The notes below the pieces were generated by a model. It was not told the origin of the DNA, searched no databases, and saw only the letters and a program-made list of their open reading frames with translations. Of a stretch of 64,000 bases of DNA, positions 54,473 through 64,000 are shown piece after piece. This DNA is from Bacteroidaceae bacterium (GTDB lineage Bacteria; Bacteroidota; Bacteroidia; Bacteroidales; Bacteroidaceae): the NCBI GenBank assembly GCA_017546785.1, contig JAFYRW010000048.1, positions 62,001-126,000 of the forward strand, given 5' to 3'. Both the position numbers and the translations under genes were made by a program. Within the stretch, counting starts at the first letter, position 1; every line of letters begins with the position of its first letter.

Positions 54473-55624
54473 ATGAATAAGATGGTTATTGCTGCCGTAA
54501 CGACTATATTCGTTACAACAGCCTGTCAGCAAAAGAGTGACGGCCAAGAGAGCCGCACCGCAGCGAGCCTCCCCATAGAGGTATCTTATCCTATCGTACG
54601 CGGTATTACCCTCACCCGAGAGTACCCCGGATACCTTGAGGCGGATGCAACGGTTGAAATTGTAGGGCGGGTGAACGGGACACTCAAAAGCAAGGAGTAT
54701 AAGGCCGGCACAAGAGTAAAGAGAGGAGAGCTTCTGTTCACCATAGAGCCATCGACATACGAAGATGCCGTAAAGCAGGCCGAGGCGTCGCTTAAGACAG
54801 CAAAAGCCAATCTCGACTATTCGCGCAACAACTACGAAAGGATGAAAATGGCTATACAGAGCAACGCTGTCAGTGAGATTGAACTTCTGAAGGCCGGAAC
54901 GAACGTAGCGACAGCCGAGGCAGCCGTAAGCAATGCCGAGGCTGAGCTGCACACATCAAAAAGCAATCTTAGCCACTGTTATATACGCGCCCCGTACGAC
55001 GGATATATAAGCTTGCCAAACTATTCTACAGGCAATTATATTGCAGGAACCAACAGCCCTGTGAAATTGGCTACGCTCTACAAAGACGATATTATGTACG
55101 CCTACTTTGACATAAGCGACAATCAATGGTTGCGACAGCAGTACCGCATAGACGAGATTGGCAAGGAGGATTATATCACTTTTACATTAGGCGAGGATAG
55201 ATATTTCTCGCGCAAAGCAAAGATGAATTATCTGTCGCCCGACATTAACCTTTCGACAGGAACATTGCGCGTGCGGGCCGAACTTGCCAACGACGACCAT
55301 TTTCTTAAGCCTGGAAGCTATATAAGCGTAGTGCTACCCTATGAGCAGATAGAAAAAGGAGTGCTTATTACCGATGCGTCGATAGGCAGCGACCAATTGG
55401 GAAAGTTCATATATGTAGTGAACGACTCCAACATTGTGGAGTATCGGCACATTGTTACGGGTGGCATAGTAGACGATACTCTAAGAATTGTGAGAGAGGG
55501 ACTGCAGCCCACAGAGGCCTATGTAAGCAAAGCTCTTCTTAAGGTACGCAACGGAACGAGGATAAATCCCATAGTACAAGGAGCAACAAGAAGCATAAGT
55601 TCACCAAATAACGAAACAAGATGA
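54473..55624 (+). CDS. RND efflux periplasmic adaptor lipoprotein
   Basis: The protein has 383 residues from the ATG at 54473. An ATG at 54461 would add four residues and overlap the preceding stop, but would touch the purine-rich stretch TAGGAGGAGG directly. It has a lipoprotein signal (VTTAC), a coiled hairpin (about 95-145), lipoyl half-motifs ([20 protein letters not shown] and [13 protein letters not shown]) and a beta-barrel region. It links the inner-membrane RND pump to the outer-membrane duct. The stop overlaps the pump start by 4 nt. Confidence 0.94.
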   Translation: MNKMVIAAVTTIFVTTACQQKSDGQESRTAASLPIEVSYPIVRGITLTREYPGYLEADATVEIVGRVNGTLKSKEYKAGTRVKRGELLFTIEPSTYEDAVKQAEASLKTAKANLDYSRNNYERMKMAIQSNAVSEIELLKAGTNVATAEAAVSNAEAELHTSKSNLSHCYIRAPYDGYISLPNYSTGNYIAGTNSPVKLATLYKDDIMYAYFDISDNQWLRQQYRIDEIGKEDYITFTLGEDRYFSRKAKMNYLSPDINLSTGTLRVRAELANDDHFLKPGSYISVVLPYEQIEKGVLITDASIGSDQLGKFIYVVNDSNIVEYRHIVTGGIVDDTLRIVREGLQPTEAYVSKALLKVRNGTRINPIVQGATRSISSPNNETR

Positions 55625-58600
55625 GCCTCCCTAAATTTTTCATACACCGCCCGATATTCGCAACTGTATTGTCGTTGCTGCTACTCATTGCCGGAACAGT
55701 ATCGCTCTTTGTTCTACCCATAGACCAATATCCGGCAATTACTCCGCCTACGGTGCAGGTAAATGCCGTATACCCCGGCGCCAATGCCGAGACAATTGCT
55801 CAGACAGTGGGTATTCCCATTGAGCAACAGGTAAACGGAGTAGAGAATATGCTGTATATGAGCTCTACCTCTTCTTCGTCGGGAGCCTATCAATTGACAA
55901 TAACATTCGAGGTAGGTACCGATATTGATATGGCAACGGTGCTTGTGCAGAACAGGGTGAACATTGCTCTTAATTCTCTGCCGAGCGAGGTAACGCAACA
56001 GGGAGTAACCGTGCAGAAGCAATCGTCGAACATTGTGCTGTTTATAACACTCACTGGCGATTCTCTATACAACCAATTATATCTGTCGAACTACGCGCAG
56101 CTGCACATCGTAGACCAATTGACGCGTACGCCGGGAGTAGGTGCTGTAAATATTATGGGAGCAGGAGAATACTCTATGCGAGTGTGGCTTGACCCCGAGG
56201 CTATGCGCATACGCTCGCTCTCTCCTACGCAAATATACGATGCAATATCCAAGCAGAATTTTGCAATGTCGGCAGGATACGTAGGACAGACAATCGACAA
56301 CAGCGCCGACAATCCTTTTCAATATACGCTTAACATACAGGGACGTCTGCAGGATGCCGAGGAGTTTGCCAATATTGTCATACGCAACGACGGCGTCGAG
56401 ATGTTACGTCTGCGCGACGTTGCGAGAATAGAGATTGGCAGCGAGAGCTATTCATCATCGTCGCGACTCAAGGGAAAGCCTTGTGCTGCACTCGCAGTCT
56501 ATCAGGAACCGGGGTCAAGCTCTTTGGCAGTAGCAAAGGCTGTTAGAGAAAAAATGGCAGAGCTTGCCAAAGGACTACCGGAAGAGGTTCAGTATAATAT
56601 AACGTTGGATACCACCGACGTTGTACGCAGTTCCATACGCGAGGTTCTTTATACCTTTATCGAGGCTACAATATTGGTTATTCTTGTGATATTCCTCTTT
56701 CTGCAAAGTTGGAGAGCAACCATTATCCCCTGCCTCACAATACCCGTCTCTCTCATAGGAACGTTGGCCATAATGGAACTTTTGGGATTCTCAATAAACA
56801 CCCTTACACTCTTTGGACTAATCCTTGCCATTGCCATTGTGGTAGACGACGCCATTGTGGTAGTGGAGAATGTATCGCGAATATTGGACGAGGAGAATAT
56901 TTCGCCACGCGAGGCAACGGAAAAAGCTATGGACGAGATTACAGGCCCCATTATAGGAGTGGTGCTTGTTATGATGGCGGTATTTATTCCTACTACAATG
57001 ATCAGTGGAATATCGGGTGAACTATACAAGCAGTTTGCTCTTACAATAGCCGCCTCTACACTGTTGAGCGGAATAAACTCACTGACTCTTACCCCTGCGC
57101 TATGCGCCATAATGTTGCATCCTACCGGCCAAAAGAGAGAAAAGTGGATTCTTTTCCGATGGTTCGACAAAGGCTACGGCTATATACAGCGATTATACGA
57201 CGATTGCAGTTACTATCTGTTGCGTCGCAGTGCCGTTGCAGCCATTCTGTTCGCGGCAATGCTTGCTGTCGCCATTCTGCTATTCTACAAATGGCCCACC
57301 ACATTCATTCCCGAGGAGGACGATGGCTATGCCATAATATCGTTGCAATTGCCACCGGCAGCATCGCTGTCGCGCACCGAGGCTGTTGCCCGCAAGGTTG
57401 AAAAGATTCTCGACTCCTACCCCGAGGTAAAGACAAATATATGCATAAGCGGATTCAGCATTATGAACAACGGCGAGCAGAGCAATGCGGCGACGTTCTT
57501 TGTCGTACTACAAGATTGGAGCAAGAGAAAGGAGAAGAAACAATCGGCTGCGGCAATAGTAGAGCGATTCAACCGTCAGGCATACATTCAGATAGAGGAG
57601 GCCGAATGCTATGCTGTCGTTCCGCCGGCAATTCCCGGAATAGGCAATGTAGGAGGACTGCAGCTGCAGTTGGAGGACCGCAAGGCATTAGGCACTACCG
57701 AAATGCAGAAGGCAGTAAGGAGCCTTCTCGAGAATTACAGGGAAATGATTCAGATTGCCTCTATGACAAGCTCCTACGAGGCCAATGTCCCACAATATCT
57801 TTTAAAGATAAACCGAGACAAGGCACAGAGTCTGGGGCTTAATATAGGAGCGGTGCTATCGACACTGAGCTATTATATGGGTTCGGTGTATGTAAACGAC
57901 TTTTCGATGCTCGGCCGAATATGGCAGGTAAAAATGTCGGCCAACGAAAAGAGTCAGAAATATATTGACGATGTTCTTGCGCTGAGCCTCGCCAACGACA
58001 AGGGAGAAATGGTTCCCTTCGGCAGTTTTATGAGTGTAGAGGGTATTTTAGGCATTGACCAGATGAACCGTTACAATATGTACAATAGCGCAGCAATTAC
58101 CTGCAATGTGGCGCCGAGCTATAGTTCGGGAGAACTTATGGATGCTGTAGAGGAGCTTGCCGACAGAGAACTTGGCGAAGAATTCGGATACGAATGGACG
58201 GGAGTAGCCTTTCAGGAGGAGAGCGCAGGAAAAAGCACCACCATAATCTTTATTCTGGCACTATTGGTTGCTTATCTGGTGCTTGCAGCGCAATACGAGA
58301 GCTGGTGTAATCCCGTAGCGGCGGTAACAGGCGTACCGATAGCCCTGTTGGGAGCAATATCAGGCTGTTGGATAATGGATATTCCCGTCAGCATTTATAC
58401 ACAGATAGGAATAATTCTGCTGATAGCCCTCAGCGCAAAGAACGGCATTCTAATTGTAGAGTTTGCACGCGATTTTCGCAGGACCGGCAACAATATACGC
58501 AACAGCGCTCTGGAGGCGGGACACGTGCGTCTGCGCCCTATACTGATGACCTCTTTTGCCTTTATTCTTGGAGTGGTGCCTCTTTTGTTTGCCAACGGAG

Positions 58601-58809
58601 CCGGCGCCGCGGCACGTCTCTCTCTTGGAGCGGCCGTAGTATTCGGAATGCTCATAAACACTGTTATTGCCACCCTATTCATTCCATCGTGGTACGAGTG
58701 GACACAGATATTCGAGGAGAAGATTCTACGCAAGAAGGGAGCTGCAGCAAAAGAGAATACAACCAATGAATCGCAAATAAAAGAGCCTATGGCTCATAAT
58801 GAACCATAG
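55621..58809 (+). CDS. RND multidrug efflux pump inner-membrane subunit (AcrB/HAE1-like)
   Basis: This 1062-residue protein has the HAE1 layout: 12 membrane segments and two large periplasmic loops. It starts [20 protein letters not shown] and carries the proton-relay Asp pair in [18 protein letters not shown]. It exports hydrophobic compounds using the proton gradient. Substrates and inducers are unknown, since no regulator gene is adjacent. A terminator follows. Confidence 0.95.
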   Translation: MSLPKFFIHRPIFATVLSLLLLIAGTVSLFVLPIDQYPAITPPTVQVNAVYPGANAETIAQTVGIPIEQQVNGVENMLYMSSTSSSSGAYQLTITFEVGTDIDMATVLVQNRVNIALNSLPSEVTQQGVTVQKQSSNIVLFITLTGDSLYNQLYLSNYAQLHIVDQLTRTPGVGAVNIMGAGEYSMRVWLDPEAMRIRSLSPTQIYDAISKQNFAMSAGYVGQTIDNSADNPFQYTLNIQGRLQDAEEFANIVIRNDGVEMLRLRDVARIEIGSESYSSSSRLKGKPCAALAVYQEPGSSSLAVAKAVREKMAELAKGLPEEVQYNITLDTTDVVRSSIREVLYTFIEATILVILVIFLFLQSWRATIIPCLTIPVSLIGTLAIMELLGFSINTLTLFGLILAIAIVVDDAIVVVENVSRILDEENISPREATEKAMDEITGPIIGVVLVMMAVFIPTTMISGISGELYKQFALTIAASTLLSGINSLTLTPALCAIMLHPTGQKREKWILFRWFDKGYGYIQRLYDDCSYYLLRRSAVAAILFAAMLAVAILLFYKWPTTFIPEEDDGYAIISLQLPPAASLSRTEAVARKVEKILDSYPEVKTNICISGFSIMNNGEQSNAATFFVVLQDWSKRKEKKQSAAAIVERFNRQAYIQIEEAECYAVVPPAIPGIGNVGGLQLQLEDRKALGTTEMQKAVRSLLENYREMIQIASMTSSYEANVPQYLLKINRDKAQSLGLNIGAVLSTLSYYMGSVYVNDFSMLGRIWQVKMSANEKSQKYIDDVLALSLANDKGEMVPFGSFMSVEGILGIDQMNRYNMYNSAAITCNVAPSYSSGELMDAVEELADRELGEEFGYEWTGVAFQEESAGKSTTIIFILALLVAYLVLAAQYESWCNPVAAVTGVPIALLGAISGCWIMDIPVSIYTQIGIILLIALSAKNGILIVEFARDFRRTGNNIRNSALEAGHVRLRPILMTSFAFILGVVPLLFANGAGAAARLSLGAAVVFGMLINTVIATLFIPSWYEWTQIFEEKILRKKGAAAKENTTNESQIKEPMAHNEP

Positions 58810-58875
58810 ACTCAACATTGGAAAAATAACAAGTAAGACTTATATATCTCTTTTATATGACTGATTTTTATCGTA

Positions 58876-58907
58876 AAGGTTAAACAGCATCCGAATCGTT
58901 TAACCTT
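58876..58907. terminator. Terminator between the RND operon and lolD
   Basis: AAGGTTAAAC (58876-58885) pairs perfectly with GTTTAACCTT (58898-58907) around a 12-nt loop. It lies between convergent genes and may act in both directions; T-rich tracts are modest. Confidence 0.6.
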
Positions 58908-58909
58908 AA

Positions 58910-59569
58910 TTAACTATTTTCCTGTATAAGGCCATCTACCATCTTAATCTTTCTATCGGTAAGCTGGGCAAGATTATCATCGTGGGTTACGATAAGGAAT
59001 GTCTGTCCCAATCGGTCGCGAAGGTCGAAGAACAATTTGTGCAGTTCCTCTTTATTGTGGCTGTCGAGGCTTCCCGAGGGTTCATCGGCGAGGATAAGGT
59101 CGGGGCGGTTTATCAATGCACGCGCCACTGCCACTCGCTGATTCTCTCCACCCGACATTTGTGCAGGCTTATGCTCCGCACGGCTCTCAAGATTCATTAT
59201 GCGCAACAGTTCGACAGCCTCTTTTGTTGCCTCGCTGCGGTTGCGGCCGGCAATGAGAGCCGGGATAATTATATTCTCGAGCGCAGTAAATTCGGGTAAC
59301 AGCTGATGAAACTGAAAAACAAATCCTATATGCTTATTACGAAATTTGGCAAGTTCCTTATTACTCAACGACTCAAGATTACGTCCATCGAAGCTTATAG
59401 AGCCGCCGTCGGGACGGTCGAGCGTACCTATAAGCTGAAGCAGTGTAGTCTTTCCTGCTCCGCTTGGTCCTACGATGCTTATAATCTCGCCTCTGTTTAT
59501 CTGTAGGTCTACCCCTTTGAGTACCTGCAGCTTACCAAAGCTCTTTGTCAGATTCTTTATCTCAATCAT
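58910..59569 (-). CDS. LolD-like lipoprotein-releasing ABC ATPase
   Basis: This 219-residue ABC ATPase has Walker [11 protein letters not shown]-loop [18 protein letters not shown], signature [15 protein letters not shown], Walker [13 protein letters not shown] and switch His in VTHDD. The [15 protein letters not shown] pattern is characteristic of LolD, which powers release of lipoproteins from the inner membrane with LolC/E-type permeases; related MacB ATPases are the alternative. No permease is adjacent. It overlaps the tcdA stop by 4 nt. Confidence 0.88.
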   Translation of the reverse strand: MIEIKNLTKSFGKLQVLKGVDLQINRGEIISIVGPSGAGKTTLLQLIGTLDRPDGGSISFDGRNLESLSNKELAKFRNKHIGFVFQFHQLLPEFTALENIIIPALIAGRNRSEATKEAVELLRIMNLESRAEHKPAQMSGGENQRVAVARALINRPDLILADEPSGSLDSHNKEELHKLFFDLRDRLGQTFLIVTHDDNLAQLTDRKIKMVDGLIQENS

Positions 59570-60273
59570 ATATTATGAATTACATATTCGGTAAGATAGC
59601 AACCAAAAGTTGCTGTAAAATAGCCTATAGAGCCAATGATAGGCTTTCCGCCATCAGGATTCGGCTTAATGGCACCAACGACGGGATGCTCCACGCTGAA
59701 TATGACAGGCAGATGATACGCGCTACGATATTCACGCAACAGCCTGCGCAGATTCTTTGCAAGAGTACACTGCTCGCTCTTCCATAAATCGGCTACACGA
59801 ATCTGTTTAAGGTCGCTCTTTGCTCCAGCGCCCATACTCGACACTATCTTACGCTCATATTGCCAGCAGGCTCTTATAAGCGCCGCCTTTGAGGGGAGAG
59901 TATCTATTGCATCGACCACAAAATCGTATGGGGTGGACGCTATAAGCTCAAAGGCACTCTCCTCGTCGATGAAACTCTTTATTTCGGTAACCTTGACATT
60001 GGGGTTTATGGCTCTCATACGATTGGCTACGACACTGCATTTAGCCTCTCCCACCGTTGTCGATAGAGCCGGCATCTGTCTGTTTATATTGGTAACATCC
60101 ACACAATCGGCATCCACTATTGTAAAGCAGCCTACTCCTGCGCGACACAACATTTCTGCCGCCCAAGAGCCTACGCCTCCTACTCCAACAATGAGAATAT
60201 GCGCCCGAGCAAGCCTTTGCTGTGTCTCTTCTCCTAAGAGCAATTCTCCACGCTGTAACCAATTATCCTGCAT
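59566..60273 (-). CDS. tcdA: tRNA threonylcarbamoyladenosine dehydratase-like E1 protein (TcdA/YgdL)
   Basis: The protein has 235 residues from the ATG at 60273; a start at 60315 would add 14 residues unlike the family. E1/ThiF nucleotide-binding features are visible: [35 protein letters not shown] and [15 protein letters not shown]. TcdA cyclises t6A to ct6A in tRNA using ATP. This is notable because tsaE, needed for t6A, lies elsewhere in the window. A terminal [14 protein letters not shown] is also typical. It starts an operon with lolD. Confidence 0.93.
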   Translation of the reverse strand: MQDNWLQRGELLLGEETQQRLARAHILIVGVGGVGSWAAEMLCRAGVGCFTIVDADCVDVTNINRQMPALSTTVGEAKCSVVANRMRAINPNVKVTEIKSFIDEESAFELIASTPYDFVVDAIDTLPSKAALIRACWQYERKIVSSMGAGAKSDLKQIRVADLWKSEQCTLAKNLRRLLREYRSAYHLPVIFSVEHPVVGAIKPNPDGGKPIIGSIGYFTATFGCYLTEYVIHNI

Positions 60274-60451
60274 AAAATATCCTTTTTCTGTGGCAAGAAC
60301 AGAGCAAGCAAGCAAATAAGAACAGAAATTTTATCCCGTAGAGTAGCCGTCCGTTCCACAAAATCCATTTGCAAAAATAGTAATATTTACCGGTAAATAC
60401 ATATTTATAAAGAAAATCGTTCTATTTTAAGGAATGTATATAAAAAACTTG

Positions 60452-60459
60452 TAAATTTG
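60452..60459 (+). promoter_or_regulatory. Candidate -7 element of asd
   Basis: TAAATTTG matches TAnnTTTG exactly and lies about 70 nt before the asd ATG. I find no good TTTG at 19-21 bp upstream, so support is partial. Confidence 0.4.
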
Positions 60460-60529
60460 CAACGCTTAAGCGGATAGCGCATTTTAGTCCGCTGTTATTT
60501 TTGTGAAATTCAATTAAACAAATAAGAAA

Positions 60530-61537
60530 ATGAAAATTGCAATTGTAGGTGTCAGTGGTGCAGTAGGACAGGAGTTCCTTCGCGTACTTGACGAAAGAAA
60601 TTTCCCCTTTGATGAGATGGAGCTTTTCGGTTCAGCGCGCAGCGCAGGCCAGAGTTATACTTTCCGTGGTAAGGAGTATATTGTAAAGGAACTTAAACAC
60701 AACGACGATTTTAAAGGTGTAGATTACGCTTTTGTATCGGCAGGCGGTGGCGTTTCTAAGGAATTTGCCGAGACAATTACAAAGCACGGAGCTATTATGA
60801 TTGATAACTCTAGCGCATTCCGTATGGACAACGATGTACCTTTGGTTGTACCCGAGGTGAACCCCACCGATGCATACAACACTCCCCGTAATATCATCGC
60901 TAACCCCAACTGTACAACAATCCAGATGGTGGTTGCTCTAAAAGCTATCGAGGATCTTTCTCACATCAAGCGTGTACACGCCTCTACATATCAGGCTGCG
61001 AGCGGTGCCGGTGCATCGGCTATGGCAGAGCTTTATGAGCAGTATCGTCAGGTACTTGCAGGCGAGGAGCCCACAGTAGAGAAGTTCGCTTATCAGTTGG
61101 CATTCAACGTAATTCCTCAGATTGACGTATTTACCGACAATGGCTATACAAAAGAGGAGATGAAGATGTACAACGAGACACGCAAGATTATGCACTCAGA
61201 CATTGAGGTTAGTGCAATGTGCGTACGTGTACCCGCTCTCCGCTCACACTCACAGTCACTTTGGGTTGAGACAGAGTCTCCCCTTACTGTTGAGCAGGTT
61301 CGCGAGGCTATCGCCGGTGGCGAAGGTCTTGTATTGATGGATAACCCTGCAAACAAAGAATACCCTATGCCTTTGTTCCTTGCCGGCGCCGACCCTGTTT
61401 ATGTTGGCCGTATCCGCAAAGACATCAGCAACCCCAACGGAATTACTCTTTGGATTGTCGGCGACCAGATCAAGAAGGGTGCTGCATTGAACGCCGTTCA
61501 GATTGCAGAGTTCCTCATCAAGAATCCCAAGAAATAA
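60530..61537 (+). CDS. asd: Aspartate-semialdehyde dehydrogenase
   Basis: This 335-residue protein has the NADP-binding start [18 protein letters not shown] with catalytic Cys128, and [15 protein letters not shown] with the active-site His. It converts aspartyl phosphate to the semialdehyde, the branch point for lysine/diaminopimelate, threonine and methionine. The length is normal. It is a single gene with its own terminator. Confidence 0.97.
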   Translation: MKIAIVGVSGAVGQEFLRVLDERNFPFDEMELFGSARSAGQSYTFRGKEYIVKELKHNDDFKGVDYAFVSAGGGVSKEFAETITKHGAIMIDNSSAFRMDNDVPLVVPEVNPTDAYNTPRNIIANPNCTTIQMVVALKAIEDLSHIKRVHASTYQAASGAGASAMAELYEQYRQVLAGEEPTVEKFAYQLAFNVIPQIDVFTDNGYTKEEMKMYNETRKIMHSDIEVSAMCVRVPALRSHSQSLWVETESPLTVEQVREAIAGGEGLVLMDNPANKEYPMPLFLAGADPVYVGRIRKDISNPNGITLWIVGDQIKKGAALNAVQIAEFLIKNPKK

Positions 61538-61557
61538 TTTTCAATACAATATTCTTT

Positions 61558-61592
61558 AAAAGGTTGCACCTTTTGGTGCAACCTTTTTTTTC
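61558..61592 (+). terminator. Terminator after asd
   Basis: AAAGGTTGCACC and GGTGCAACCTTT form a perfect 12-bp stem with a TTTT loop, followed by a run of T. It lies about 20 nt after the stop codon. Confidence 0.93.
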
Positions 61593-61648
61593 TCCATAGC
61601 CCCCGATGGCATAAAAGAGAGACGCAACAGCAGACAACGACATATTAC

Positions 61649-61679
61649 TTTGTCAAAGGAGTAATTTTTATTATCTTCG
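61649..61679 (+). promoter_or_regulatory. Promoter of the ABC-F gene
   Basis: TTTG (61649-61652), a 19-bp spacer and TATCTTCG (61672-61679, one mismatch from TAnnTTTG) form a Bacteroidetes promoter about 25 nt before the ATG at 61704. Confidence 0.65.
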
Positions 61680-61703
61680 CGACCAACAAACTATTTGAGA
61701 ATA

Positions 61704-63578
61704 ATGATAGACCTTCAGATAGACGGAATTGCCAAGAGTTTCGGCAATCTTTTACTTTTCGACAATATCTCTTTTGTTGTCGAGGAGCGTCAGCGCATAG
61801 GACTTATAGCACGCAACGGAAAAGGAAAGAGTACCCTACTAAAGATCATCGCAGGAGAAGATACTCCCGATGTAGGCAAAATTACCCTACGCAACGACAT
61901 CAAGGTAGGCTATCTTGAGCAGGAACCCGACTTTGACAGTGCCCTTACGGTCATAGAGGCCTGCCTACAGCGCAACAGCGACAAGGCGCACGTCATTGCC
62001 GAATACGAGAAGGCACTCGCCGAGGGCGACGACAAGAATCTCCAGCATATAATGGAGAAGATGGACCAGTTTGAAGCGTGGGACTACGAGAACAGAGCAA
62101 AGCAGGTACTACAGAAACTCAAGATATCGCGTTTCGACCAACCGATAGGAGAGCTATCGGGAGGACAGAAGAAACGCATCGCTCTTGCCTCGGTGCTTAT
62201 AGAGCAACCCGACATTATGATTCTCGATGAGCCGACCAACCATCTTGACCTTGAAATGGTAGAGTGGCTCGAGGAGTATTTGTCGCGTTTCACAGGCAGC
62301 CTGCTGATGGTAACACACGACCGCTATTTCCTAGATAGGGTGTGCAACGAGATTATCGAGATTGACGACAATTGCATTTACCGCTACAAAGGCAACTACA
62401 GCTATTTTCTACAGCGCCGCGAGGAGCGTCTGCAGAATATGGCAGCCGAGACTGCGCGTGCCCGCAACCTTCTGCGCACAGAGCTCGACTGGATGCGCCG
62501 ACAGCCACAGGCTCGTGCACACAAAGCCAAATATCGCATAGACGCCTTCTACAAATTACAGGAGAAGGCAGCAGCTATGCGCGACGATTCAACAGTATCG
62601 CTCGAGGTAAAAGCACAATATATCGGCAGTAAGATATTTGTGATGAAGGCCCTCAACAAGGCCTTCGGCAACAAGATAATAACAAAGGATTTCTATTACA
62701 CCTTCTCGCGCTACGAAAAGGTAGGCATTGTGGGCAACAACGGAACAGGAAAGTCTACATTTATAAAGATGCTGCTCGGAAAGGTTACTCCCGACAGCGG
62801 CACTATAGAGGTTGGCGAGACAGTCAAATGGGGCTATTATAGCCAGGAGGGACTATCGTTCAACGAGGAGATGAAGGTAATAGATGCGGTAAAGAATATC
62901 GCCGAGGTCATTCCCGTAGGCAACAAGATGCTCACCGCGTCGCAGTTCCTGCAGCATTTTCTATTTTCGCCCGAGAAGCAGTACGACTACATATACAAAC
63001 TCAGCGGAGGCGAGAAGCGTCGCCTATACCTCTGCACGGTGCTGATGTCGAATCCAAACTTTCTGGTGCTCGACGAGCCGACGAACGACCTTGACATTGC
63101 CACCCTGCAGGTACTCGAGGAGTATCTATGCAATTTCAAAGGCTGTGTGATTGTTGTCAGCCACGACCGCTATTTTATGGATCGCGTGGCCGAGCATATT
63201 TTTGTGTTCAACGGCGACGGCAGCATAAAGGATTTTCCCGGCAATTACACCGACTATCGCGACTGGAAAGAGGAAGAGCGTGCCAACGAAGCAAAAGCGG
63301 CAGCCGAAAAGGCGGCAAAGAGCGCACCCGTAGCAAAGCAGAGCCGCCGCAACGACAGCGGCAAGCGCAAGCTATCGTTCAAGGAGCAGCGCGAATATGA
63401 GTCGTTGGAGAGTGATATTCAGGCACTCGAGGAGGAGAAAGCACTGTTGGAGCAGGAGATGAGTAGCGGCACACTGGACAACGACTCCCTGCTCAAAAAG
63501 TCGATGCGAATATCGGAAGTCATCGAAGCTATAGACGAAAAGACTATGCGTTGGTTGGAGCTTAGCGAATTTGCGTAA
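61704..63578 (+). CDS. ABC-F family ATPase, Uup-like
   Basis: The protein has 624 residues from the ATG at 61704; an in-frame TTG 9 nt upstream is less likely. Two ABC domains are visible, each with Walker A (ARNGKGKST; GNNGTGKST), signature (ELSGGQKKRIALASV; KLSGGEKRRLYL) and Walker B (MILDEPTNHLD; LVLDEPTNDLD). The linker ELDWMRRQPQARAHKAKYR and the C-terminal coiled coil (EYESLESDIQALEEEKALLE) are typical of Uup. There is no membrane domain. ABC-F proteins act on the ribosome; Uup also affects transposon precise excision. Confidence 0.93.
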   Translation: MIDLQIDGIAKSFGNLLLFDNISFVVEERQRIGLIARNGKGKSTLLKIIAGEDTPDVGKITLRNDIKVGYLEQEPDFDSALTVIEACLQRNSDKAHVIAEYEKALAEGDDKNLQHIMEKMDQFEAWDYENRAKQVLQKLKISRFDQPIGELSGGQKKRIALASVLIEQPDIMILDEPTNHLDLEMVEWLEEYLSRFTGSLLMVTHDRYFLDRVCNEIIEIDDNCIYRYKGNYSYFLQRREERLQNMAAETARARNLLRTELDWMRRQPQARAHKAKYRIDAFYKLQEKAAAMRDDSTVSLEVKAQYIGSKIFVMKALNKAFGNKIITKDFYYTFSRYEKVGIVGNNGTGKSTFIKMLLGKVTPDSGTIEVGETVKWGYYSQEGLSFNEEMKVIDAVKNIAEVIPVGNKMLTASQFLQHFLFSPEKQYDYIYKLSGGEKRRLYLCTVLMSNPNFLVLDEPTNDLDIATLQVLEEYLCNFKGCVIVVSHDRYFMDRVAEHIFVFNGDGSIKDFPGNYTDYRDWKEEERANEAKAAAEKAAKSAPVAKQSRRNDSGKRKLSFKEQREYESLESDIQALEEEKALLEQEMSSGTLDNDSLLKKSMRISEVIEAIDEKTMRWLELSEFA

Positions 63579-63599
63579 CAGCCACACACATACCATAAA

Positions 63600-63633
63600 C
63601 AATTATGGCGAACCTATCGGTTCGCCATAATTG
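63600..63633. terminator. Bidirectional terminator between abc-F and rsgA
   Basis: CAATTATGGCGAACC (63600-63614) and GGTTCGCCATAATTG (63619-63633) form a perfect 15-bp stem with a TATC loop; TTTTATT follows on the plus strand. The two flanking genes converge. Confidence 0.9.
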
Positions 63634-63667
63634 TTTTATTCTCGTCTGTTGTTAAAGCTGCACAATA

Positions 63668-64000
63668 TTATTCCGAATTACGGTATTTACCCTCCTCTTT
63701 GTCATCGAGCATACTAAGATACGACTGGTAACGCGAAGGGGCAATCCTACCCTCCTCCAAGGCAGCAAGCACTGCACAGCCGGGCTCGTGAGTGTGGGTA
63801 CAGTTACCGTACTTACACCCCGACGAAAGTTCAAAGAACTCCACAAAGTAGTGTGCAATCTCCTCGGCCTCCATATCAAAAGTACCAAAGCCCTTTACGC
63901 CCGGAGTATCCACTATATAGCTGTCGGGCATAAATTCGAACATCTCGGAGTAGGTAGTGGTGTGCATACCCTTGTCGTGTATACGCGAAATTTCGCCTAT
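63668..64000 (-). CDS. rsgA: RsgA ribosome-assembly GTPase, C-terminal part (cut by window edge)
   Basis: The frame is open from the right edge; the 110 visible codons encode the end of the protein. It has HTTTYSEMFEF, the permuted GTPase G3-type VDTPGVKGFG, and the C-terminal zinc module C-x4-C-x-H-x5-C (CKYGNCTHTHEPGC). RsgA is a circularly permuted GTPase that matures the 30S ribosomal subunit. The N-terminal OB domain and the G4, G5 and G1 motifs lie outside the window. Confidence 0.93.
   Translation of the reverse strand: MGEISRIHDKGMHTTTYSEMFEFMPDSYIVDTPGVKGFGTFDMEAEEIAHYFVEFFELSSGCKYGNCTHTHEPGCAVLAALEEGRIAPSRYQSYLSMLDDKEEGKYRNSE

Overview
This window comes from a gut-type Bacteroidetes chromosome, almost certainly order Bacteroidales. 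The evidence is two SusC/SusD outer-membrane pairs, GH92 alpha-mannosidases, PorX/PorW-type genes, and promoters of the Bacteroidetes form (TTTG, about 19 bp, TAnnTTTG). Family and genus cannot be read from the sequence alone.

Region 1 (1-7465) is one end of an integrated phage-like element. It holds three leftward virion-type genes (the largest runs off the left edge), a small helix-turn-helix protein resembling terminase small subunits, a short gene remnant, and a tyrosine recombinase next to a tRNA-Pro(GGG). Between the recombinase start and the tRNA lie seven palindromic octamers or variants spaced 10-11 bp apart.

Region 2 (7566-21008) is mainly housekeeping. Leftward genes are an Lrp-type regulator with a fused C26 amidase/M19 dipeptidase, and two FKBP prolyl isomerases. 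A rightward series follows: a His/Cys-rich membrane protein, a metal ABC permease, PorW/SprE-like and PorX-like proteins (type IX secretion regulation), TsaE, a small unknown protein and a YgiQ radical SAM protein. A rubredoxin and a sirtuin close the region.

Region 3 (21031-36808) is one six-gene leftward operon, fasciclin lipoprotein-SusC-SusD repeated twice, with no glycoside hydrolase. It has a well-formed promoter overlapped by an 11-bp inverted repeat. Region 4 (36866-45869) has a pair of unknown function (a CxxCH-containing beta-propeller-like lipoprotein and a DUF6057-like membrane protein) and an operon etfB-etfA-acyl-CoA dehydrogenase-SlyD-like FKBP-aroC.

Region 5 (46116-53047) is a rightward mannose-glycan cluster: GH5, an atypical ROK kinase and two GH92 enzymes, ending at a perfect 18-bp terminator stem. 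Region 6 (53076-58907) is a tripartite RND efflux operon. Region 7 (58910-64000) carries TcdA-LolD, asd, a Uup-like ABC-F protein and the C-terminal part of RsgA, which runs off the right edge.

The items most worth a second look are the phased palindromes beside the recombinase, the truncated giant phage protein, the CxxCH lipoprotein/DUF6057 pair, the duplicated fasciclin-SusCD operon with its operator-like repeat, and the amidase-dipeptidase fusion. No CRISPR array, rRNA or insertion sequence was seen.
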